Origin: Catellatospora methionotrophica | Lineage (GTDB): Bacteria > Actinomycetota > Actinomycetes > Mycobacteriales > Micromonosporaceae | Length of the DNA stretch: 64,000 bases | Direction: 5' to 3' | NCBI RefSeq assembly: GCF_011297335.1 | Contig: NZ_JAAOTJ010000008.1 | Span: 62,001 to 126,000, forward strand | Shown: piece by piece, positions 35,566 to 46,469 of the stretch | How the letters are laid out: the number at the start of each line of letters is the position of its first letter | How positions within the stretch are numbered: position 1 is the first letter of the stretch | Program-made: the position numbers and the translations under genes | The notes under the pieces: generated by a model | Databases searched by the model: none | What the model was told of the DNA's origin: nothing | Seen by the model: the letters and a program-made list of their open reading frames with translations, nothing else

Positions 35566-35778
35566 ATGGACACCCCGCTGGCTGAAACGGAGTTCCTCAG
35601 GAATGCCGAGGCCCAGGCCGCCTACGGGCACTACCTGCTCGGGGTGCATCGTCGCGACGGGACGGGCTGCTGCACATCGTGCGGTCGCCCTCACCCCTGC
35701 GACCGGCGCGTGCACGGCGGGCGGCTCGTCGTCCACTACCAGGATTGGGGCGGCGCTCGTCGCCATACCCCCGGTTGA
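35566..35778 (+). CDS. Small Cys-rich protein divergent from the XRE regulator
   Basis: A 70-residue ORF from ATG 35566. It contains GTGCCTSCGRPHPCDRR, a CxxCGRxxPC knuckle of the kind found in many small actinobacterial proteins, and may bind zinc. The ending LVVHYQDWGGARRHTPG is unremarkable. No strong ribosome-binding site is visible. It is kept because of the conserved-looking motif and the divergent pairing; it could be a spurious ORF. Confidence 0.5.
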   Translation: MDTPLAETEFLRNAEAQAAYGHYLLGVHRRDGTGCCTSCGRPHPCDRRVHGGRLVVHYQDWGGARRHTPG

Positions 35779-35855
35779 GACCCGGGCGCGGGTGGCGCCC
35801 ATGGCTCGCACCCCGGATCCCACCCGCGCCCGTCCCACCCGCCCTCTGACACCGA

Positions 35856-35920
35856 AAGATCGCTGTCTCTGGTCGAAACCTGGGGTCAGACCTGAGGTTT
35901 CGACCAGAGACAGCGATCTT
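35856..35920. repeat. Intergenic palindrome family A, copy 3 (perfect 26-bp arms)
   Basis: Left arm AAGATCGCTGTCTCTGGTCG onward (856-881) and its exact reverse complement (895-920) enclose 13 bases. It lies between the convergent small Cys protein gene and the M1 peptidase gene, and is the least degraded family A member. Confidence 0.9.
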
Positions 35921-35944
35921 GCCCGCGCCCCACGGCGCGCAGGG

Positions 35945-37375
35945 TCACTGGGCCGGGCGGCCGGTTTCGTAGAGCCACTTCTGGAAGAAGTCGGTGAGAG
36001 GCTGGGCGCTGATGCGTTCGGCGAGGGCGATGAACTCGGCGGTGTTGGCGTTGCCGTCGCGCTGCTCGGCGGCCCAGGTCTTCAGGATGGTGAAGAACTT
36101 GTCGTCACCGACGAGTTTGCGCAGCGCGTGCAGGGTCATGCCGCCGCGGTCGTAGACGCTGCCGGAGAAGATGTTGTCCGCGCCGGGCGAGCCGGGGGCG
36201 ATGTCCCAGATCCGGTCGCCGGGGTTGCGGTAGCGGGAGTCGAACTCCTCCTGGATCGTCGACACGCCGATCTTCTCGCCCCACATCCACTGGGCGTACG
36301 TCGCGAAGCCCTCGTTGAGCCAGATGTGCTCCCAGCGGTCCACCGACACGCTGTCACCGAACCACTGGTGGGCCAGCTCGTGCGCGACCACGACGGTGTT
36401 CTGGCCACGGCTCCAGAAGGCGTCGGAGTAGACCGGCCGGGTCTGCGTCTCCAGGGCGTAGCGCACCCGCTCGTCGTCGATGACGATGCCGCCGTACGCG
36501 TCGAACGGGTACGGCCCGAAGTACTGCTCCAGGAAGTCGGTGATCGTGGTGGTCTGCGCCATGGCCTCGTCGACATCGCCCTTGGGCAGCGTGTTGGCGA
36601 CCGCGGTCAGCACCGGCTTGCCCTTGTGCACGCCTTCGACGGTGCGGTAGTCGCCGATCACGAAGGTGGCCAGGTAGGGGGCCATCGGCGAGGTGACCTT
36701 CCAGCGCCAGCTGGTCCAGCCGTTCGCGGTGGACTTGCCGTCGAGCAGGCCGTTGCTGATGGCGTCGAGGTCACCGGGCACGGTCAGCTCGATGGCGTAC
36801 AGCGCCTTGTCCTTGGGGTGGTCGTTGACCGGGAACCAGGTGGTCGCCGACTCGGGCTCGCCGATGGTGAACGCGCCGTCGGGAGTGGTCAGGAAGCCGG
36901 TGACGCCGAGGTCGGGCGCGGTGATCGCCGTGGGCACGCCGCCGTAGCTGACCACGGTGACGAACTGCTTGCCGGACGCGATCGGGGCGACCGGCGTGAT
37001 GATCAGCTCGTCGCCCTGCCGGGTCGAGGTGGCCGCCGCGCCCTCGACGGTGATCTTGTCGACGACGAGGCCGTGCAGGTCCAGATGGAACTTCGACAGG
37101 TCGGTGGTGGCGGTGGCGGTCACCGTCGCGACGCCCGCGAGCTTGTCGGTCGCCGGATCATATTTGATCTTCAGGTCGTACGCGGAGACGTCGTAACCGC
37201 CGTTGCCGTAGCCCGGAAAGTAAGGATCCCCGGCCCCGGCGAGGTTGACCGGCGCGGCCACCGGTTCGGGGAACCGGTCCTGCGCACCGGTGAACAGGGG
37301 ACGGGTCGGTCCCGAGCAGCCGGCCAGCAGCGTGGCCGTCACCACCGCCGCCGCGACCCACGTACGCCTGACCAT
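35945..37375 (-). CDS. M1-family zinc aminopeptidase lipoprotein
   Basis: A 476-residue lipoprotein; the signal peptide ends LLAGC with the lipid Cys at residue 20. The zinc site is H332-E-L-A-H336 with the third ligand E355 in LNEGFATY, the HExxHx18E spacing of gluzincins. The substrate-side motif is YALETQTRP rather than GAMEN, as in other short bacterial M1 enzymes. It lacks the large C-terminal helical domain of PepN. It should trim peptides at the outer face of the membrane. Confidence 0.93.
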   Translation of the reverse strand: MVRRTWVAAAVVTATLLAGCSGPTRPLFTGAQDRFPEPVAAPVNLAGAGDPYFPGYGNGGYDVSAYDLKIKYDPATDKLAGVATVTATATTDLSKFHLDLHGLVVDKITVEGAAATSTRQGDELIITPVAPIASGKQFVTVVSYGGVPTAITAPDLGVTGFLTTPDGAFTIGEPESATTWFPVNDHPKDKALYAIELTVPGDLDAISNGLLDGKSTANGWTSWRWKVTSPMAPYLATFVIGDYRTVEGVHKGKPVLTAVANTLPKGDVDEAMAQTTTITDFLEQYFGPYPFDAYGGIVIDDERVRYALETQTRPVYSDAFWSRGQNTVVVAHELAHQWFGDSVSVDRWEHIWLNEGFATYAQWMWGEKIGVSTIQEEFDSRYRNPGDRIWDIAPGSPGADNIFSGSVYDRGGMTLHALRKLVGDDKFFTILKTWAAEQRDGNANTAEFIALAERISAQPLTDFFQKWLYETGRPAQ

Positions 37376-37450
37376 GCGACCTCCCGCCGTAGAGCCTCCA
37401 CCCTAACGGGCACCGCCGACCCTCGACGGCGACTCGGCACTCAAGCAGCA

Positions 37451-37493
37451 CGAAGCCCCGCCTGGCTGCACGAACGGCAGCGGCGGGGCTTCG
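37451..37493 (-). terminator. Terminator of guaB3
   Basis: CGAAGCCCCGCC and GGCGGGGCTTCG form a 12-bp stem with an inner GCTGC/GCAGC helix, 18 bases past the guaB3 stop. Confidence 0.8.
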
Positions 37494-37510
37494 GGTGAAC
37501 CGACGAGGGC

Positions 37511-38644
37511 TCAGTTGTCGAGCAGCAGGCCGACCTTCTGGAACTCCTTCAGGTCGCGGTAGCCGCACTTGGCCATCGCCCGCTTGAGGCCGCCGAACAG
37601 GTTCAGCAGGCCGTCGGGGTCGGTCGCCGGGCCGTACAGCAGCTGCTCCAGCGAGCCGAGCGGCTCGGCGGTCAGCCCGATCGAGCCGCGCGGCAGCTTC
37701 GGGTGGCTGGCCGACGGGTGCCACCACAGGCCGTTGCCGGGCATGCCCTCGGCCAGCGACAGCGGCGCGCCGAGCATGACCGCGTCCGCGCCGCAGCCCA
37801 GCGCCTTGGCGATGTCGCCGGAGGTGTGCACGTCGCCGTCGGCGATCAGGTGCACGTACCGGCCGCCGGTCTCGTCGAGGTAGTCCCGGCGGGCGGCGGC
37901 CGCGTCGGCGATCGCGCTGGCCATCGGCACCCGGATGCCGAGCACGGCGTCGCTGGTGGTCAGGTGGTCCGCGCCGATGCCGACGATGACGCCCGCCGCG
38001 CCGGTGCGCATCAGGTGCAGCGCCGTCTGGTAGTTGGTGCAGCCGCCGACGATGACCGGCAGGTCCAGGTCGGCGATGAACTCCTTGAGGTTCAGCGGCT
38101 CGTCCACCGTGGAGACGTGCTCCGCCGACACGATGGTGCCCTGGATGACCAGCAGGTCCACGCCGGAGTCGAGGATGACCGGGGCCAGCGCGAGGGTGTG
38201 CTGCGGGGACACCCGCACCGCCACGGTGACGTTGCCGTCGCCCGCAAGGGCGCGCATCTCGCGTACCCGCTCGGCGATCAGTTCGGGCTTGATCGGCTCG
38301 GCGGCGTACAGCTGCTGCAGCCGGGCGGTCAGGTTCTCCTCGTCACCGGCCTCGGCCAGCGCTTCGAGCTGCTTGCGCGGGTCCTCGTAGCGGGTCCACA
38401 GGCCCTCGACGTTGAGCACGCCCAGCCCGCCGAGCCGGCCCAGCGCGACGGCGCTGGCCGGGCTCATGATCGCGTCGGACGGGTGCGCCACGCAGGGGAT
38501 GCCGAACTTGTACGCGTCGAGCTGCCAGTTCGTCGAGACGTCGTCCACATCGCGGGTACGCCGGGTGGGCACGATCGCGATGTCATCCAGGTGGTACCCG
38601 CGCTGGGCGGTCTTGCCCATGCCGATCTCGACGATGTCACGCAC
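37511..38644 (-). CDS. guaB3: GuaB3-family IMP dehydrogenase-like protein
   Basis: A 377-residue TIM-barrel protein of the GuaB3 (IMP dehydrogenase-related) family, without CBS domains. It opens with VEIGMGKTAQRGYHLDDIAIVPTRRTRD and has VIVGGCTNYQTALHLMRTGA and GDVHTSGDIAKALGCGADAVMLG. Members from some bacteria have GMP reductase activity; the exact reaction here is not certain. It lies 39 bases after guaB2 on the same strand, the universal actinobacterial order. Confidence 0.93.
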   Translation of the reverse strand: MRDIVEIGMGKTAQRGYHLDDIAIVPTRRTRDVDDVSTNWQLDAYKFGIPCVAHPSDAIMSPASAVALGRLGGLGVLNVEGLWTRYEDPRKQLEALAEAGDEENLTARLQQLYAAEPIKPELIAERVREMRALAGDGNVTVAVRVSPQHTLALAPVILDSGVDLLVIQGTIVSAEHVSTVDEPLNLKEFIADLDLPVIVGGCTNYQTALHLMRTGAAGVIVGIGADHLTTSDAVLGIRVPMASAIADAAAARRDYLDETGGRYVHLIADGDVHTSGDIAKALGCGADAVMLGAPLSLAEGMPGNGLWWHPSASHPKLPRGSIGLTAEPLGSLEQLLYGPATDPDGLLNLFGGLKRAMAKCGYRDLKEFQKVGLLLDN

Positions 38645-38683
38645 AGTGGATCCTCTCCGCGGTTCTCTTCAGCATCGCAGACG

Positions 38684-40342
<1,659 letters not shown>

Positions 40343-40404
40343 TCATGGAGCGCTGTCGCTGACGCGCGGGGGGACTCATGCCCCCGCTGCCGCGCTCAGG
40401 GGTC

Positions 40405-40410
40405 TAACGT
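40405..40410 (+). promoter_or_regulatory. -10 box for a leaderless DUF5319 transcript
   Basis: TAACGT fits TANNNT and lies exactly 6 bases before the GTG at 40417, the spacing seen for leaderless actinobacterial genes. Confidence 0.5.
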
Positions 40411-40416
40411 GAAGGG

Positions 40417-40797
40417 GTGCAGCACGACGAGCCCATTGATCCCTTCCACGGGGACCCGACCGACCCCACGGCGGGTCTGGACGACCCCGAGGGCGACGCG
40501 TACGGCGAGCTCTCGACCTCCGAGCGCGCCGACCTGCTCGCCGACCTCGCCGAGCTCGAGGTCTACCAGGTGCTGCTCTCCCCCAAGGGCATCCGCGGCC
40601 TCGTGGTGGACTGCGAGGACTGTCGTGAGCCGCACTACTTCGACTGGGACCTGCTCCGGGGCAACCTGCGCCACCTGCTCGACTCCGGCCGCCCCCGGGT
40701 CCACGAGCCCGCCTACGATCCCGACCCGGACCACTACGTGACCTGGGAGTACGCCCGCGGCTACGCCGACGCCGTGGACGACATGGTCGAGGAGTAG
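40417..40797 (+). CDS. DUF5319 family protein
   Basis: A 126-residue acidic soluble protein. LSPKGIRGLVVDCEDCREPHYFDWDLLRGNLRHLL is the conserved DUF5319 core, with a CxxC pair (DCEDCREPH) that may bind metal. It matches Rv3412 of M. tuberculosis by sequence character and by place next to guaB2. The -10 box 6 bases before the GTG suggests a leaderless mRNA. Function unknown. Confidence 0.85.
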   Translation: MQHDEPIDPFHGDPTDPTAGLDDPEGDAYGELSTSERADLLADLAELEVYQVLLSPKGIRGLVVDCEDCREPHYFDWDLLRGNLRHLLDSGRPRVHEPAYDPDPDHYVTWEYARGYADAVDDMVEE

Positions 40798-40811
40798 GCC
40801 GCCTGACGTGC

Positions 40812-40847
40812 ACGAGGCCGCGCCCGGATTGCCGGGCGCGGCCTCGT
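40812..40847. terminator. 16-bp hairpin between DUF5319 and the LuxR gene
   Basis: ACGAGGCCGCGCCCGG and CCGGGCGCGGCCTCGT pair perfectly around ATTG. It lies between convergent stops at 40797 and 40877 and can serve both. Confidence 0.8.
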
Positions 40848-40876
40848 CGTGTCTGGGGTGGGAGTGCGGTAGGGGG

Positions 40877-41662
40877 TCAGAAGACCAGTCCGGCGCGGAA
40901 TCCCGCGGCGACCGCGTGGGCCCGGTCACGCGCGCCGAGCTTGCGGAACAGCCGCCGGGCGTGGGTCTTCACGGTGTCCTCGGAGACGAACAGGTCGCGG
41001 CCGATCTCGGCGTTGCTCTGCCCGTCGGCCATGCCGCGCAGCACCTGCAGCTCCCGTTCGGTCAGGGTGACCGATCGGGCCGGGCGCACCACGCCACCGG
41101 GCTGCGCCTCCCCCGGCAGGTCACCACGCTGGGCGGGCACCACCGCCGACGGCACGGAGCCGGGGCTGCGGTTGGCGTACGGCACCGACATGCCCGGTCC
41201 GGCGGGAGGCATCGCCCGGCCTGCCGGTGCGCCCCGCGCCGCGCCTGCCATCACCCCGGTCACGGCCGGGCGGATCGCGTCGGCGGTACGGGTGGCGGGC
41301 CTGCTGACCAGCAGCAGCGCCTTGGCGGCGGTGCTGACCGGATCAGGATCGGTGCCGCCGATGAGCCCTCTGGCACCGGCCCGGATGGCGGCCTGCGCGG
41401 CGGCGGGCTCCTCCGGGCCGAACAGCACCAGCTGGGCGTGTGGCACCGCGGTCATCACCTTTCGGGTGAATCCCACGGTATCGGGCCGAGTGAGCGCGGT
41501 GTCGGCCAGCACGATCCCGGCCGGGAACGCGGCGAGCTGCGCTATCGCTTCGGCGGCGCTGGTCACGGTACGCACTCCCGCGGCCACCCCCAGTCGCTCG
41601 GCACACGAGGCGATGGTCGCGGCCGCCGCGGCGGTGCGGACGCATACGAGAACGGTCTGCAC
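40877..41662 (-). CDS. BldM-like LuxR-family regulator with atypical receiver domain
   Basis: A 261-residue protein from GTG 41662, which has GAGAGGGGG 6 bases upstream. The output domain LTERELQVLRGMADGQSNAE through KTHARRLFRKLGARDRAHAV is very close to BldM of Streptomyces. The N-terminal ~115 residues look like a receiver (TVLVCVRTAAAAATIASC, IVLADTALTRPD), but the acidic pair after strand 1 is missing and no normal phospho-Asp set is evident. A Pro/Gly/Ala linker of ~60 residues joins the halves. In S. coelicolor bldM adjoins whiD, and here the adjacent divergent gene is a WhiD-type gene. Confidence 0.82.
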   Translation of the reverse strand: MQTVLVCVRTAAAAATIASCAERLGVAAGVRTVTSAAEAIAQLAAFPAGIVLADTALTRPDTVGFTRKVMTAVPHAQLVLFGPEEPAAAQAAIRAGARGLIGGTDPDPVSTAAKALLLVSRPATRTADAIRPAVTGVMAGAARGAPAGRAMPPAGPGMSVPYANRSPGSVPSAVVPAQRGDLPGEAQPGGVVRPARSVTLTERELQVLRGMADGQSNAEIGRDLFVSEDTVKTHARRLFRKLGARDRAHAVAAGFRAGLVF

Positions 41663-41862
41663 GGTGATCCCCCTCTCTCCTGCGAAGAAGACCACGAGAC
41701 ACCCAGATCATTACGCACTTTCCGGGGATTCCGTCGAAATCTCGGTCCAGCACTACCTGATCATCCACTGGATGGCGACAAGCGGACGTACGCGGAGTAA
41801 CGTGCTGACGTTGCCTAAATCTCTTCGCTTGAACTCAAGCCTCCCATCCCCTAGGAGGTCAG

Positions 41863-42228
41863 ATGGCTCACTTCCGCAGACTTCCCGGTCCGATAGCCGA
41901 CGTTTGGGACTGGCAGCATCACGGCGCGTGCAAAGGCCGTGACAGCCTGCAGTTCTTCCACCCCGATGGTGAAAGAGGCTCATCTAGGGGCCGTCGCGAG
42001 AACGCGGCGAAACAGGTGTGCGGCCGCTGTCCGGTGCGATCCGAATGCGCCGCGCATGCGCTCACCACCCGCGAGCCATACGGCGTATGGGGCGGGTTCA
42101 CGGAGAACGAAAGACACCAGTTGTTGCAACTGGGCTGGCGCGAATGCGCCGACCGGCGCGGTGACCGCGTCGACGTGCAGCGGCTCGAAGCTCGCCTGTC
42201 CGACGACGTCAGCGCGCCTGCACGCTGA
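41863..42228 (+). CDS. whiB3: WhiB-family Fe-S transcription factor, WhiB3/WhiD type
   Basis: A 121-residue WhiB protein. Cluster ligands are C23, C53, C56 and C62 (C23...CGRCPVRSEC), followed by the GVWGG turn at 74-78. LPGPIADVWDWQHHGACKGR and FFHPDGERG are nearly those of M. tuberculosis WhiB3 and Streptomyces WhiD. WhiB3 (Rv3416) also lies beside groEL1, and whiD lies beside bldM. It likely binds sigma factor and senses redox or nitric oxide state. ATG 41863 follows AGGAGG at 7-base spacing. Its last 20 bases overlap the end of the convergent gene. Confidence 0.92.
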   Translation: MAHFRRLPGPIADVWDWQHHGACKGRDSLQFFHPDGERGSSRGRRENAAKQVCGRCPVRSECAAHALTTREPYGVWGGFTENERHQLLQLGWRECADRRGDRVDVQRLEARLSDDVSAPAR

Positions 42229-43744
42229 TCGTGTGCCAGCCCGTCGCCCCGTCCGGAACCGGATCGGCACGATCCTCCGTCTGCACCTGACCGGTGGTGT
42301 CCGCCGCGCGCACGGCGAGCGTGTGCTCGCCCGGCGCGGCGTCCCAGCGGAAACTCCACTGCCGCCAGGTGTCCGGTGACACGGTTCCGGCCAGGTCGGC
42401 GGGCTGCCACGGGCCGTCGTCGACGCGTACCTCCACCGCGGTAACCCCACGGTGCTGGGCCCACGCGACCCCGGCCACGGTGACCGCGCCCGCGGTGACC
42501 GCACCGCCCTCGCGCGGCGTGTCGATCCGCGACTCGGTCTTGATCGGCCCCTGCGCCGACCAGCCCCGGCGCACCCAGTACGCGTCGAAGTCGGCGAAGG
42601 CGCTCAGCTCCAGTTCGGTGACCCACTTGGTGGCGCTGACGTAGCCGTACAGGCCGGGCACGACCATGCGTACCGGGAAGCCGTGCTCGACCGGCAGCGG
42701 CTCGCCGTTCATCGCCACCGCCAGCATCGCGTCGCGGCCGTCGCGCAGCGCCGCGGTGGGCGTGCCGCAGGTCCAGCCGTCCACCGAACGGCTGACCACC
42801 TGGTCCGCGCCGTCCAGCGGCCCCGCCTCGTCCAGCAGGTCCTTCAGCGGTACGCCGAGCCAGCGGGCGTTGCCGATGAGGTCGCCGCCGACCTCGTTGG
42901 AGACACAGGCCAGCGTCACGTACCGCTCGATCATGGGACGGGCCAGCAACTGCTCGAAGTTCAGCGTGATGGGCCGGGCCACCCGGCCGTGGATGCGCAA
43001 CTGCCAGGTCGCCGGATCGACCTGCGGCACGACCAGCGCCGTGTCGATGCGGTAGAAGTCGCCGTTCGGCGTCACGTACTCCGCCAGGCCCGCCACCGGC
43101 GGGTCGACCGTGCCCGGCAGCGCGGGCGCGGGGCTCGCGGGCCGCGGCAGCGTGATCGCCTCGCGAGCCTGCTGCACGTCCTTACGGGAGGCCAGCGCCC
43201 GCCCGACGTAACCGGAGACCAGTGCCACGCCGAACCCGGCCACGCTCAGCCGCAGGAAACGCCGCCGCCCCGCCGCACGGGAGGTGGCGGTGGCCGGGCT
43301 GTCAGGCAGCTCCTCGACACGGGCGGCCACGTCCAGCAGCGCGCCCAGCACCCCCACCGCGGCAGCCGCGCCGACCGCGGCGGGCAGGAACGCCAGAGCG
43401 CCCGCATTCGGGCGGCTCAGCGCCGCAGCGGCCCCGATCAGCCCGAACAACCCGATCCCGGCCAGTCCCCAGCGGAAGTCACGCCGCGCGGCCAGCCCCA
43501 CCAGCGCCGCGAAGACCGTGAGCAGCAGCGTCGTGCCGACCAGCAGGGCAACCTTGTCGTACACCCCGAAGACGCTGATCGCCGCGGCCTTGACCGGCTC
43601 CGGCACCAGGTCGATCACCGCGCCGCCGACCGCGATCAGCGGCGCGCTGCGCGGCCCCGTCCACACCGCGACCAGTTCGCCCAGCCCCACGGCCACCGCC
43701 GCCGAGGCCACGCCCGCCACCATCGCCCGCCCACGACTCACCAC
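42209..43744 (-). CDS. Polytopic membrane-anchored molybdopterin oxidoreductase, sulfite-oxidase family
   Basis: A 511-residue protein with four N-terminal membrane helices (residues ~8-138), an internal twin-arginine motif R160-R-R-F-L-R-L, a fifth helix (168-185) and then an extracytoplasmic Moco domain. The Moco ligand is C280 in YVTLACVSNEVGGDL; GFPVRMVVPGLYGYVSATKWV is the typical family segment; a C-terminal dimerisation domain follows. This is the layout of actinobacterial proteins inserted by Sec with the final helix sent by Tat. Substrate unknown. It is convergent with, and overlaps by 20 bases, the WhiB gene. Confidence 0.88.
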   Translation of the reverse strand: MVSRGRAMVAGVASAAVAVGLGELVAVWTGPRSAPLIAVGGAVIDLVPEPVKAAAISVFGVYDKVALLVGTTLLLTVFAALVGLAARRDFRWGLAGIGLFGLIGAAAALSRPNAGALAFLPAAVGAAAAVGVLGALLDVAARVEELPDSPATATSRAAGRRRFLRLSVAGFGVALVSGYVGRALASRKDVQQAREAITLPRPASPAPALPGTVDPPVAGLAEYVTPNGDFYRIDTALVVPQVDPATWQLRIHGRVARPITLNFEQLLARPMIERYVTLACVSNEVGGDLIGNARWLGVPLKDLLDEAGPLDGADQVVSRSVDGWTCGTPTAALRDGRDAMLAVAMNGEPLPVEHGFPVRMVVPGLYGYVSATKWVTELELSAFADFDAYWVRRGWSAQGPIKTESRIDTPREGGAVTAGAVTVAGVAWAQHRGVTAVEVRVDDGPWQPADLAGTVSPDTWRQWSFRWDAAPGEHTLAVRAADTTGQVQTEDRADPVPDGATGWHTISVQAR

Positions 43745-43874
43745 GCCTGCCAGTCTCCCCCCACCCCCGCACCACGACCATCACCCAACCCCTTACCGAT
43801 GCCTTACCGATGCACCCGCCCGGCAGACGTCCCGGCCCGAGTTCGACGGATACGCAGCCCCAAGGACGGAAAGG

Positions 43875-43912
43875 CGACAGCGGGCCCCGGCCGGAGCCGG
43901 GACCCGCTGTCG
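43875..43912 (-). terminator. Terminator of groES-groEL1
   Basis: CGACAGCGGGCCCCGG and CCGGGACCCGCTGTCG form a 16-bp stem with one mismatch, 15 bases beyond the groEL stop. Confidence 0.8.
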
Positions 43913-43926
43913 TCAGCTGTTCAGGC

Positions 43927-45582
<1,656 letters not shown>

Positions 45583-45593
45583 TTAAACGTCAC

Positions 45594-45631
45594 GATGCCC
45601 CGGCTCACCCTCGCGGGCGGGCCGGGGCATC
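45594..45631 (-). other. Hairpin in the groES-groEL1 spacer
   Basis: GATGCCCCGGC and GCCGGGGCATC form an 11-bp stem in the 65-base spacer. It could be a processing or partial-termination site that adjusts the GroES:GroEL ratio. No T-run on the transcribed strand. Confidence 0.55.
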
Positions 45632-45638
45632 GCACGGA

Positions 45639-45947
45639 TCACTTCTCGACGACCGCGAGGACGTCGCGGGCGGAGAGCAGCAGGTACTCCTCGCCGGCGT
45701 ACTTGACCTCGGTGCCGCCGTACTTCGAGTAGATGACCTTGTCACCCACCTTGACGTCCACCGGGATGCGGGTGCCCTTGTCGTCGACGCGGCCGGGGCC
45801 GACAGCGAGGACGGTGCCCTCCTGCGGCTTCTCCTTGGCGGTGTCGGGGATCACGAGGCCCGACGCGGTGGTGGTCTCAGCCTCGTTCGCCTGGACCAGG
45901 ATCCGGTCCTCGAGCGGCTTGATCGCAACCTTCGTCGCGGTAGTCAC
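45639..45947 (-). CDS. groES: Co-chaperonin GroES
   Basis: A 102-residue Hsp10. [23 protein letters not shown] contains the mobile loop, and [22 protein letters not shown] and [19 protein letters not shown] complete the family pattern. I prefer GTG 45947 (AGGAGGG 8 bases upstream) over ATG 45953, where the spacing would be only 2 bases. It caps the GroEL1 ring. Two CIRCE elements and a promoter lie 130-200 bases upstream. Confidence 0.96.
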   Translation of the reverse strand: MTTATKVAIKPLEDRILVQANEAETTTASGLVIPDTAKEKPQEGTVLAVGPGRVDDKGTRIPVDVKVGDKVIYSKYGGTEVKYAGEEYLLLSARDVLAVVEK

Positions 45948-46074
45948 GAGCATACCCTCCTGGGGTATAGCCCCGGGTTCTCGCGGCACGAGCCCCGGGT
46001 GTTGTCTTCTGGTCAAGTCTTCGCCCGAACGCAGCCGTCGTCGCGGGTGTCGGCGTCGCCGGGCGGGTCATGCG

Positions 46075-46101
46075 TTAGCACTCAGCATGGCAGGGTGCTA
46101 A
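46075..46101 (-). promoter_or_regulatory. CIRCE operator 1 (HrcA site) of groES-groEL1
   Basis: TTAGCACTC, 9 bases, GGGTGCTAA: one mismatch to the consensus TTAGCACTC-N9-GAGTGCTAA. It lies just downstream of the -10 region, a position where HrcA would block initiation. Confidence 0.88.
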
Positions 46102-46107
46102 CTCCGA

Positions 46108-46136
46108 ACATTATGCCGCGTCTAGCACTCAGTCAA
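46108..46136 (-). promoter_or_regulatory. Promoter of groES-groEL1
   Basis: On the minus strand TTGACT (-35, plus coordinates 46131-46136) is followed after 15-17 bases by the overlapping -10 candidates CATAAT and TAATGT (46108-46115). The -35 box lies in the spacer of CIRCE 2, and CIRCE 1 lies at the start region. Confidence 0.7.
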
Positions 46137-46148
46137 GGAGAGTGCCAG
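46122..46148 (-). promoter_or_regulatory. CIRCE operator 2 of groES-groEL1
   Basis: CTAGCACTC, 9 bases, GAGTGCCAG: three mismatches to the consensus, all in the outer positions. It encloses the -35 box. The two operators are spaced 47 bases start to start. Confidence 0.75.
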
Positions 46149-46291
46149 CCGCCACTAGGTGAATTATCCGATTCACCAGGTGTCCGACCCCCAACGAGGG
46201 CGCGTGTCGCTGTGACATCACCGACCCGACCCCACCCTCCGAGCGCCCTCAGCGGCTGCCACAAGTGCCCGCCGACCACGCACACCCACGG

Positions 46292-46356
46292 AAGATCACT
46301 GTTTCGGGTCAGAACCTGCGGCCTGACCGCGGAAATTGACCGCAAACAGCGATCTT
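46292..46356. repeat. Intergenic palindrome family A, copy 4
   Basis: AAGATCACTGTTTCGGGTCA (292-311) and TGACCGCAAACAGCGATCTT (337-356) are imperfect inverse copies. Centre begins GAACCTGCGGCCTGACC. It lies in the 320-base divergent region between CIRCE 2 and the methyltransferase gene; apart from this repeat I see nothing else there. Confidence 0.8.
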
Positions 46357-46469
46357 GCCCGTCCCGGAGCGCCCGGGCACAGAGCTCACCGCTGCGGGCG
46401 GCGCCGACGGACCGGAGCGGGGGCGGGACGTGGTCGGGGCAGGGTCGGGGGCGCTGCCAGAATGGGGCC

